A DNA stretch of 64,000 bases from Brevundimonas sp. SGAir0440. Its GTDB lineage: Bacteria > Pseudomonadota > Alphaproteobacteria > Caulobacterales > Caulobacteraceae. Positions 57,506-64,000 of this stretch are shown here, piece after piece. The stretch's first letter is position 1. Each line of letters opens with the position of its first letter. The translations under genes were made by a program, and so were the position numbers. The notes beneath the pieces were generated by a model, which saw nothing but the letters and a program-made list of their open reading frames with translations, made no database searches and was not told the origin of the DNA. The stretch covers positions 1 to 64,000 of the forward strand of contig NZ_CP039435.1 of assembly GCF_005484585.1 (NCBI RefSeq), given 5' to 3'.

Positions 57506-58060
57506 CTATCGCGGCGCGCGCTTGGCCAGGATGCGTTGCAGGGTGCGGCGGTGCATGCCCAGGCGGCGCGCCGTCTCCGAGACATTGTGGTCGCACAGCT
57601 CATAGACGCGCTGGATATGCTCCCAGCGGACGCGGTCTGCGCTCATGGGATTTTCCGGCGGTTCGGGCGAATCGCCGGTGGCGAGCAGGGCCTTGACCAC
57701 GTCGTCCGCATCGGCGGGCTTGGACAGATAGTCGACGGCGCCGGCCTTGACCGCCGCGACCGCCGTGGCGATGGCGCCGTAGCCGGTCACCATGACGATG
57801 CGGGCGTCTTCGCGTTTTTCGCGCACCGCCTCGACGATCTTCAGGCCGTTGCCGTCCTCAAGCCGCATGTCCAGCACGGCGAAGGCCGGGGCCTTATCCC
57901 GCAGCAGCTGCGTCGCCTCGGCGACGGATTCAGCGGTCGTCACTTGAAAACCACGTGCTTCCAGCGCCCGCCCCATCCGGGTGCGCAGGGCCTGGTCGTC
58001 ATCCAGCAGCAGCAGGGACTTGTCGGGCAGGGCGGCGATGCGGGCTTCGAGTTCTGACAT
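57506..58060 (-). CDS. Redox response regulator, RegA/PrrA/ActR type
   Basis: A 184-residue two-domain regulator. The receiver has D20-D22, D64 (FAVLDMRLEDGNG) and K114 (YLSKPAD). The C-terminal Fis-type helix-turn-helix reads VYELCDHNVSETARRLGMHRRTLQRILAKR, the highly conserved end of RegA/PrrA/ActR. In other alphaproteobacteria it controls respiration, photosynthesis, nitrogen and carbon fixation genes in response to quinone redox state. The cognate kinase gene lies upstream across a 91-base gap. ATG 58060 is preferred over 58087. Confidence 0.94.
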   Translation of the reverse strand: MSELEARIAALPDKSLLLLDDDQALRTRMGRALEARGFQVTTAESVAEATQLLRDKAPAFAVLDMRLEDGNGLKIVEAVREKREDARIVMVTGYGAIATAVAAVKAGAVDYLSKPADADDVVKALLATGDSPEPPENPMSADRVRWEHIQRVYELCDHNVSETARRLGMHRRTLQRILAKRAPR

Positions 58061-58151
58061 GCGTTTCTCTCTCTCCTGCCGCTTCAAGTCGGGACGGGGA
58101 GCGCGCGGGTCAAGGCCAAGGTTCCGCCTGCGACGCTTCGACCCAATCGCC

Positions 58152-59606
58152 TCATGCCGCGACCTCCAGCGCCGGCCGCGCCCAGCGCACCGCCACGCGC
58201 GCGCCGCGAGGCGCCGCCTTGGCGTCCGATTGCGGCAGGCCTTGGCCCACGCTGACCGAGCCGCCGGTCCGTTCCAGCAGGGTGCGGGCGATGAAGAAGC
58301 CCAGCCCCATGCCGCCCTGGCTGGGGGCGATGGGCGGCTCGACCGTTGCGCGAGGCTTGGAGGGTCGGGCGGCGGCGGCGATCTGGGCGGCCAGGGCCTG
58401 GCGCGCCTTGCCCTGAGGCCGACTGGTCACATAGGGCTCGCCCAGCCGGGGCAGGATGTCGCCTGCGAAGCCCGGCCCGTCATCCAGAATCTCGATCTCG
58501 ATCCAGCCGGCGTCCACCACCGCCTGGACCCGAACCGTCGTCCTGGCGAAATCGGCGGCGTTCTCGACCAGGGTGGACAGACCGTGGATCACCTCGGGCA
58601 TCCGGCGCACGCGCGGCGCGGGCTGACCCGGCGGCGTCTTGACCAGCACATCGAAGGCCAGATCGAAGCCCCGGTGCGGCTCCACCACCTCTTCCAGCAG
58701 CGCCTTCAGCGAGACGTCGGCATAGAGGGCGTCGTCGCCCTCGGGCTGCTGCGACAGCTGGGTCAGGATGCCCCGGCACCGTTCGGCCTGTTGCAGGATC
58801 AGGGCCGCATCCTCGGCCGCGTCGCTGTCGGGGGCGGAGGCGCGCTGAAGCTCCTTGGCCACCACCTGAATGGTCGCCAGCGGCGTGCCAAGCTCATGCG
58901 CCGCCGCCGCCGCCAGGCCGCCCAGCGCCGCCAGCCTCTGTTCGCGTTGCAGCACGTCCTGGGTGGTCGCCAGGGCCAACTCCAGCTTCTCCGCATCGGC
59001 CGCCACCCGCCAGGCGTAGCCGGCGGTGAAGACCACGCCGGTCACCAGGGCCATGGCCATGCCGAGGCGATAAAGCGTCGGCAGGTGGAAGTTCTCGTGC
59101 GGGCGCCAAGGCAGGGGTTCGGACCAGAAGAACAGCACCCCGACCGCGATCAGGGCCAGCACGCCCAGCATCAGGGCCTGACGCGCCGGCAGGGCGGCCG
59201 CCGCGATGGTGACGGGCGCGACCAGCAGCAGGCAGAACGGGTTCTCCAGCCCGCCGGTCAGACCCAGCAGCACGCCCAGCTGGAAAATGTCGAAGCCCAG
59301 GTGGATCGCCGTCGTGCGCCCGTCCGGCAGGCTGGCCTCCAGCCGTCGCACCCGCGCCATGGCCCCCACATTCACCGCCGCGCTGATGGCGATGACGATC
59401 AGGCAAGGCCAGAGCGGCAGGGGGAAATGCAGCCCCTGATGCGCCGTCAGGATCGCCGCACTCTGGCCGATGATCGTCAGCCAGCGCAGAACGATCAGGG
59501 TCCGCAGTGAAAACCCCCGACCGCGACGCGGCGCATCGCTCCAGCCGTTCAACGGCTCCGAAGAGGATACGCCGTGCGGCGCCATGCGGGCTTCTGTCGA
59601 GGTCAC
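58152..59606 (-). CDS. Redox-sensing histidine kinase, RegB/PrrB/ActS type
   Basis: A 484-residue membrane kinase with six spans (about 34-195). The quinone-binding heptapeptide GGLENPF (118-124) is complete. The H-box AAAAAHELGTPLATIQV carries H237, and the redox-active Cys matching Rhodobacter C265 is C277 (QQAERCRGIL). ATP motifs are ENAADFA, DDGPGFAGDI and GGMGLGFFIA. The regulator gene follows, and the Sco gene is divergent 44 bp away, recalling prrB-prrC-prrA. It probably senses the quinone pool. Confidence 0.95.
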   Translation of the reverse strand: MTSTEARMAPHGVSSSEPLNGWSDAPRRGRGFSLRTLIVLRWLTIIGQSAAILTAHQGLHFPLPLWPCLIVIAISAAVNVGAMARVRRLEASLPDGRTTAIHLGFDIFQLGVLLGLTGGLENPFCLLLVAPVTIAAAALPARQALMLGVLALIAVGVLFFWSEPLPWRPHENFHLPTLYRLGMAMALVTGVVFTAGYAWRVAADAEKLELALATTQDVLQREQRLAALGGLAAAAAHELGTPLATIQVVAKELQRASAPDSDAAEDAALILQQAERCRGILTQLSQQPEGDDALYADVSLKALLEEVVEPHRGFDLAFDVLVKTPPGQPAPRVRRMPEVIHGLSTLVENAADFARTTVRVQAVVDAGWIEIEILDDGPGFAGDILPRLGEPYVTSRPQGKARQALAAQIAAAARPSKPRATVEPPIAPSQGGMGLGFFIARTLLERTGGSVSVGQGLPQSDAKAAPRGARVAVRWARPALEVAA

Positions 59607-59650
59607 ACGCCTTCTATAGACCGATCACATTCGTTTCGTGAGAGGCCGTC

Positions 59651-60274
59651 ATGCCGCGTCGTTCCATCCTGCTGTTCGCGGGCGCCTGCATCGCCATCGC
59701 CGTGGCTCTGGCCATCATCACCGTCGTGGTGGTCAGCGGTCGTGCGCCCACGTCGGACGGCGCCGAGGTGACGTCGACCGGCCAACCCCTGGTCGGCGGC
59801 GACTTCAAGCTGGTCAATCAGGATGGGCGGCCCGTCGATCAGACGATGCTGAACGGCAAATGGAGCCTGGTCTTCTTCGGCTTCACCTACTGCCCCGAGT
59901 TCTGCCCGACCACGTTGGCCGAACTGGGCGCGGTGCAGCAGCGGCTGGGCGACAAGGCGGACAATCTGCAGATCGTCTTCGTCAGCATCGACCCTGAACG
60001 CGACACGCCCCAGGCGCTGAAGGACTATCTGTCGTCAGACGGCTTTCCCAAGGGGACCATCGGCCTGACGGGCACGCCCGAACAGGTGGCGACGGCCGCC
60101 AAGGCCTACCGCGCCTTCTATCAGAAGGTCGGCGAGGGCGAGGGCTATACGATGAACCACTCCCTGACCGTCTATCTGATGGGCCCGGACGGAAAGTTCC
60201 GCACCGCCGTCGCCTATGGAATGGGTCCGGACAAGACGACCAAGATCATCGAACAGGCGATGGCGCGGGGTTAG
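59651..60274 (+). CDS. Sco/PrrC-type copper chaperone for cytochrome oxidase
   Basis: A 207-residue membrane-anchored thioredoxin-fold protein (anchor about 6-28). It has the copper motif CPEFC (C81, C85) and the third ligand H170 (MNHSLTVYL), as in Sco1/SenC/PrrC, which deliver copper to oxidase subunit II or reduce its thiols. It is divergent from the RegB-type kinase; in Rhodobacter, PrrC sits in the prrBCA cluster and relays oxidase status. A shared oxygen or redox role is inferred. Confidence 0.93.
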   Translation: MPRRSILLFAGACIAIAVALAIITVVVVSGRAPTSDGAEVTSTGQPLVGGDFKLVNQDGRPVDQTMLNGKWSLVFFGFTYCPEFCPTTLAELGAVQQRLGDKADNLQIVFVSIDPERDTPQALKDYLSSDGFPKGTIGLTGTPEQVATAAKAYRAFYQKVGEGEGYTMNHSLTVYLMGPDGKFRTAVAYGMGPDKTTKIIEQAMARG

Positions 60275-60294
60275 CGGCGACCCCATAATCCTTT

Positions 60295-60325
60295 TGCAGG
60301 GTGATGCATTATATGTTGCCCTGCA
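60295..60325. promoter_or_regulatory. Inverted repeat in front of phaZ
   Basis: TGCAGGG (60295-60301) faces CCCTGCA (60319-60325) across 17 bases that contain a further ATGCAT and an AT-rich ATTATATG. It ends 29 bases before the phaZ start, so it probably overlaps the promoter. TGCA-rich sites are bound by PhaR in some alphaproteobacteria, making PhaR one candidate; no phaR gene is in the window. Confidence 0.45.
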
Positions 60326-60354
60326 CAAACGGCGCTCGGCCGTATCGGATCGTC

Positions 60355-61635
60355 ATGCTCTACGCCTTTCATGAACTCGCCTACCAGTCGGCCCTGCCGT
60401 TTCGGGTCGGCGCGCAACTGGCCCGCAGCTTCTGGACCTCGCCTTTCAACCCGGCGGCCGACACCGCCATCGGCCGCACGGCCTACGCCTCGGCCGAACT
60501 GTTCGAGAGCGTGACGCGGCGCTACGGCAAGCCGGCCTGGAAGCTGGAAACCATCGACATCGGCGGCAAGCCGGTGCGAACCACCGAACAGGTGATCTGG
60601 CAGAGCCCGTGGTGCCGCCTGGTTCGCTTCGCCCGCAACATCGGCGATCTGAAGCGCGCCAAGAAGCCCGCCTCCGGCCCGGCCGTCCTGATCGTGGCCC
60701 CGCTTTCGGGCCACTACGCCACCCTGCTGCGCGGCACGGTCGAGGCCTTCCTTCAGGACCACGACGTCTATGTCACCGACTGGGTCAACGCCCGCCAGGT
60801 GCCGATGCTGGAAGGCCGGTTCGACTTCTTCGACTATATCGACCACGTCCGGCTGATGCTGGCCGAGATCGGCGGCCGCGCCCATGTCGTCGGCGTGTGC
60901 CAGCCCGGCCCGCCGGTGCTGGCCGCCGGCGCGGTCATGGCCGAGGACGAGGACGAAAACCGTCCCCTGTCGATGACCTTCATGGGGTCGCCCATCGACG
61001 CGCGCCTGTCGCCGACCGTGACCAACCAGCTGGCCGAGGAAAAGCCCTTCACCTGGTTCAAGTCGAACATGATCCACACGGTGCCCCTGCCCTATGCGGG
61101 CTTCGGACGGCGCGTCTATCCGGGCTTCGTCCAGCTCTACAGCTTCATGTCGATGAACGAGGATCGTCACCGCGACGCCCACTGGAACTATTTCACCAGC
61201 CTGATCGCCGGCGACGGCGACGAGGTCGAGAAGCACGAGGAATTCTACGACGAATATCTGTCGGTGCTGGATCTGACCGAAGAGTTCTATCTCCAGACCA
61301 TCGACATCGTCTTCCAGCAGCATCTGCTGGCGCGGGGCCTGTTGGAACATCGCGGGCGCAAGGTCGATCTGTCCAAAATCACCGACATCGGCCTGATGAC
61401 CGTCGAGGGCGAGAAGGACGACATCTCCGGCGTCGGCCAGACCCAGGCCGCGCACGGCCTGTGCCCCAACATCCCCGACGATCGCCGCGTCCTCTACGTC
61501 CAGCCGGGCGTGGGCCATTACGGCGTGTTCAACGGCCGTCGCTTCCGTGACGAGATCTATCCCCGCGTGCGCGACTTCATCGCCCAGAACGAGGCCGCCG
61601 GTGGCGTACCGCAACGGTCAGCGGCTGCCGCTTGA
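60355..61635 (+). CDS. phaZ: Intracellular polyhydroxyalkanoate depolymerase
   Basis: Mobilises stored polyhydroxybutyrate. The 426-residue enzyme starts MLYAFHELAYQSALPFRVGAQLA, as in PhaZa1-type proteins, and carries the lipase-box-like GVCQPG, where C182 replaces the serine, as in Cupriavidus PhaZa1. Other family segments are VLIVAPLSGHYATLLRGTV and VYVTDWVNARQVP. ATG 60355 matches the family; an earlier start at 60301 overlaps the inverted repeat. The next gene overlaps its end by 35 bases. Confidence 0.94.
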   Translation: MLYAFHELAYQSALPFRVGAQLARSFWTSPFNPAADTAIGRTAYASAELFESVTRRYGKPAWKLETIDIGGKPVRTTEQVIWQSPWCRLVRFARNIGDLKRAKKPASGPAVLIVAPLSGHYATLLRGTVEAFLQDHDVYVTDWVNARQVPMLEGRFDFFDYIDHVRLMLAEIGGRAHVVGVCQPGPPVLAAGAVMAEDEDENRPLSMTFMGSPIDARLSPTVTNQLAEEKPFTWFKSNMIHTVPLPYAGFGRRVYPGFVQLYSFMSMNEDRHRDAHWNYFTSLIAGDGDEVEKHEEFYDEYLSVLDLTEEFYLQTIDIVFQQHLLARGLLEHRGRKVDLSKITDIGLMTVEGEKDDISGVGQTQAAHGLCPNIPDDRRVLYVQPGVGHYGVFNGRRFRDEIYPRVRDFIAQNEAAGGVPQRSAAAA

Positions 61636-62323
61636 CGAAAGCGGGGCCGGCGCCGGTCCCGTCCTCAGACTTTCGGTCAATCCGCGCGCGCGGCGCCTGT
61701 CGGTGCGGATCGACGCGCGCGCCGGCGAGGCCGTGGTCATCGCCCCGACCGAGCGCGGCCTGAGCCAGGCCGTCGCCTTCGCCCGATCCAAGGCCGTCTG
61801 GATCAGCGAACGCCTGGCCGTCCGCCCCAAGAGCCGCCCGCTGGAACCGGGCCAGATCATCTCCCTGCGCGGCAGGCCTGTGCGGCTTGAGGCCGTGTCC
61901 GGCGCAGGCGCCGCGCGCCTGGTCGAGGACGGGACGATCATCCGCTCAGGCGGCGAGGGCGAGGCCTACGCCCGCCGGGTCGAAAACCTGTTGAAGCGCG
62001 AGGCGCGCGATACGCTTCTGGAACGCACCGACCACCATCTGCGCGCGCTGGGCCAGGGCCCGGTCAAGATGGGCATCGCCGACACCCGGTCGCGCTGGGG
62101 CTCGTGCAGCCCGCACAACCGCACCATCCGCTACTCCTGGCGCGTCATCATGGCCCCGCCCCCGGTCATCGACTACCTCGCCGCCCACGAGGTCGCCCAC
62201 CTGGTCCACGCCGACCACAGCGCGGCCTATTGGTCCGTGGTCGAACGTCTGGTCGGGGATCACAAGCCCTGGCGCAAATGGCTGAAGGATTACGGCGCCG
62301 CGCTGCACGCCGTGGGGCGCTAG
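61601..62323 (+). CDS. YgjP-type zinc metalloprotease (DUF45/M48-like)
   Basis: A 240-residue cytosolic protein with the zinc motif HEVAHLVHADH (HExxH at 196-200) and the preceding RSRWGSCSPHNRTIRYSWRV that marks the YgjP/SprT-like DUF45 family. Relatives are related to WSS1/SprT proteases, but substrates are unproven. GTG 61601 (VAYRNGQRLPLDE) is the chosen start; an earlier ATG (61547) lies deep in phaZ. Overlap with phaZ suggests co-transcription. Confidence 0.9.
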   Translation: MAYRNGQRLPLDESGAGAGPVLRLSVNPRARRLSVRIDARAGEAVVIAPTERGLSQAVAFARSKAVWISERLAVRPKSRPLEPGQIISLRGRPVRLEAVSGAGAARLVEDGTIIRSGGEGEAYARRVENLLKREARDTLLERTDHHLRALGQGPVKMGIADTRSRWGSCSPHNRTIRYSWRVIMAPPPVIDYLAAHEVAHLVHADHSAAYWSVVERLVGDHKPWRKWLKDYGAALHAVGR

Positions 62324-62381
62324 GCGGAAACCCCGGCGGCCGGGCGCGTTTCACCATGGCCCGTCCACTCAGGAACGCCCT

Positions 62382-62759
62382 ATGAAAACGATGATCACCC
62401 TATCGATCGCGCTCGGCCTCGCCGCTGCCGCCGCCTCATCCGCCAGCGCCCAGTCGCAGGCCACGATGAACGCCAACGCCGCCCAGGAACTTCAGCGCGC
62501 CGATCGGGCGCTGAACAGCCAGTACACGACGACGATGGGACGGCTGTCGCCCGCCAGCCGCACCCTGCTGCGCACCGCCCAACGCACCTGGATCAGCTTC
62601 CGCGACCAGCAATGCCGGTTCGAGGCGTCCGGCGTTCAGGGCGGCTCCGCCTATCCGATGGTGCATTCGACCTGCCTTGCGCGTCTGACGACGGAGCGGA
62701 CACGCCAGTTGCGGACCCTCAGCCAATGCCAGGAAGGCGACCTGTCCTGCCCCCGCTGA
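62382..62759 (+). CDS. LprI-like (DUF1311) small exported protein
   Basis: A 125-residue protein with a signal peptide (MKTMITLSIALGLAAAAASSASA). The mature part has the DUF1311/LprI pattern: SQATMNANAAQELQRADRALNSQY, RTLLRTAQRTWISFRDQQCRFEAS and a final Cys pair (CLARLTTERTRQLRTLSQC). LprI of Mycobacterium inhibits host lysozyme, but the role of most relatives is unknown. A strong terminator follows. Confidence 0.88.
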   Translation: MKTMITLSIALGLAAAAASSASAQSQATMNANAAQELQRADRALNSQYTTTMGRLSPASRTLLRTAQRTWISFRDQQCRFEASGVQGGSAYPMVHSTCLARLTTERTRQLRTLSQCQEGDLSCPR

Positions 62760-62778
62760 CCCAGGCCTGAAATGCAAA

Positions 62779-62810
62779 GGGAGGCGACCGCCGGGTCGCC
62801 TCCCTTTTTT
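62779..62810 (+). terminator. Rho-independent terminator
   Basis: A perfect 11-bp stem (GGGAGGCGACC/GGTCGCCTCCC, loop GCCG) followed by six T, 20 bases after the LprI-like stop. Read the other way it also lies just past the end of the PBP1A gene. Confidence 0.95.
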
Positions 62811-62830
62811 ACGCGCCGTAGGCGTCGTGA

Positions 62831-64000
62831 TTAAAAGAACAGGGCATCGCCCTTTCGCTCCGGCGCCGGGCGGCCCTCGGGCTGCTGCGAATTCGGCGCA
62901 TCGCGATAGCCGCCCCTGGGTGACGCCGGGCTGGACGGCTGCGGCGACGGCGGTTGCATCGGCGCCTGGTCGTCCGGGACATAGGGTTCGCCCGCCAGGG
63001 GATCGACGGGTTCGATGGGCAGGCCGTTCTGGTCCAGGCCGCTCATCAGATCGCCGACCGGATCGGGTGCGACCCAGCCTTCAGGCATGGGCGGACCGTT
63101 GGGGATGGCGGGGGCGTCCAGGCGCGGCAGGGCCGCCTCCATGAAGCCCTTCCAGATGGCGGCGGGCGACGAGCCGCCGGTCACGCCGCGCATGGCGGTG
63201 TTGTCGTCCTTGCCGACCCAGACGGCGGTGACGAAGCCGCCGGTATAGCCCACGAACCAGGCGTCCTTGTAATCCGAGGTCGTGCCGGTCTTGCCCGCCA
63301 GGTCGCGGCCCGAGATCGCCGCCGACCGGCCCGAGCCGCTGGTGACCACGCCGCGCAGCATCTGGTTCATGTAGTACAGCGACGGATTGTTGATCGCCTG
63401 GCCGCTCTGGCCCGACTGGCGCTGATAGATGACGCGGCCCTGGGGCGTGCGGATGCGGCTGATGCCATAGGCATCGACCCGGCGCCCGCCATTGGCGAAG
63501 GCGTCATAGGCAGTGGCCATCTCGATCGGCGAGACCTCGACCGCGCCCAGCGCCATCGCCGGCTCCAGACCGATGCGGCTTTCGATGCCCAGACGCCGCG
63601 CGGCGCGGGCCACGCTGTCGCGCCCGACCTGATCGGCGACATAGGCCGCTACCGTATTGGTCGACTGGGCCACAGCCTGGGCCAGGGTCATATTTCCGCT
63701 GAAGGTGCCGGAATAGTTGCGGGGCGACCAGTTGCCGATTGTGATCGGCTGATCGACCACCGGGGTCTGGGGCGTATAGCCGGCCTCGACCGCCGCCAGA
63801 TAGACGAACGGCTTGAAGGCCGAACCCGCCTGGCGCCTGGCGTCGACGGCGCGGTTGAACTGGCTGTCGGCATAGGAGGAGCCGCCTATCATGGCGCGGA
63901 CCCGGCCGTCGCCATCCAGCGCGACCAGAGCCGCCTGCTGCACGCCCTTGCCGGCGTCACGATCCAGAATGCGGCGCACCGATCGCTCGGCCGCCGTCTG
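62831..64000 (-). CDS. Penicillin-binding protein 1A, C-terminal part (runs off the window)
   Basis: Class A PBP that joins and cross-links peptidoglycan in the periplasm. Only the last 389 residues are visible; the frame stays open to base 64000, so the N-terminus, membrane anchor and glycosyltransferase domain lie beyond. The transpeptidase has the catalytic SxxK (GSAFKPF), SxN (AQSTNTVA) and KTGT (LAGKTGTTSDYKDAWFVGYTGG). The C-terminal 60 residues are Pro/Gln-rich and disordered. PBP1A is more likely than PBP1C because of the DYKDAWFVGYTGGFVTAVWVG spelling. Confidence 0.93.
   Translation of the reverse strand, partial: QTAAERSVRRILDRDAGKGVQQAALVALDGDGRVRAMIGGSSYADSQFNRAVDARRQAGSAFKPFVYLAAVEAGYTPQTPVVDQPITIGNWSPRNYSGTFSGNMTLAQAVAQSTNTVAAYVADQVGRDSVARAARRLGIESRIGLEPAMALGAVEVSPIEMATAYDAFANGGRRVDAYGISRIRTPQGRVIYQRQSGQSGQAINNPSLYYMNQMLRGVVTSGSGRSAAISGRDLAGKTGTTSDYKDAWFVGYTGGFVTAVWVGKDDNTAMRGVTGGSSPAAIWKGFMEAALPRLDAPAIPNGPPMPEGWVAPDPVGDLMSGLDQNGLPIEPVDPLAGEPYVPDDQAPMQPPSPQPSSPASPRGGYRDAPNSQQPEGRPAPERKGDALFF

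Overview
The window is 64 kb of a high-GC alphaproteobacterial chromosome, most likely Brevundimonas or a close relative in the Caulobacteraceae. The assignment rests on a ChpT phosphotransferase, a CckA-type hybrid kinase with the usual domain order, a CtrA-type box in front of the flagellar export genes, and a RegB/RegA-type redox pair next to a Sco protein. Nearly every base is coding. I saw no insertion sequence, prophage, CRISPR array or rRNA. Two RNA genes are visible: an SRP RNA (ffs) upstream of dnaX and a tRNA-Gly(CCC).

Layout. 1-6.5 kb: replication cluster dnaA-dnaN-recF-gyrB; the window starts at the first base of dnaA. 6.5-15.3 kb: mostly minus-strand genes (two small exported proteins, mnmC, a lipoprotein, motA, a long-chain acyl-CoA synthetase, a sorbosone-dehydrogenase-like lipoprotein, a lipocalin). 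15.5-21.6 kb: cysD-cysNC sulfate activation, a MscS channel and malate synthase G. 21.8-28.4 kb: unknown proteins, an exported HExxH protease with repeats, prfC and CysQ. 28.5-34.6 kb: chpT, a CheY-like regulator and cheR converge on cckA, which follows fliQ-fliR-flhB. 34.9-47.1 kb: folE, an acyltransferase and a probable acetate-response region (MFS carrier, CrbS-type transporter-kinase, CrbR-type regulator, DcaP-type porin, acs, BASS transporter). 47.2-55.4 kb: tRNA-Gly, a TraB/GumN protein with an HTH/membrane-protein pair, rmuC, recR-ybaB, a RutE-like reductase, a membrane cytochrome c, kdsB and nudC. 55.4-64 kb: ffs, dnaX, RegA/RegB-type pair, Sco, phaZ, a YgjP-type metalloprotease, an LprI-like protein and the C-terminal part of a PBP1A.

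How the genes fit together. Two signalling neighbourhoods stand out. First, CckA and ChpT are consecutive steps of the phosphorelay that controls CtrA; here they are 1.3 kb apart, and a CtrA-like box precedes fliQ, the first gene of the operon that ends in cckA, so CtrA may feed back on its own kinase. Second, the CrbS/CrbR-type pair lies beside its expected target acs. A dyad TTGGTC-N7-GACCAA sits in front of porin-acs, and the 12-mer that overlaps it recurs in front of the MFS carrier. Carbon metabolism has a C2/fatty-acid flavour (acs, glcB, an acyl-CoA synthetase, phaZ). Unexplained non-coding structure includes a cluster of AATTGCA/TGCAATT sites, with a perfect 20-bp palindrome, between the ends of kdsB and nudC.
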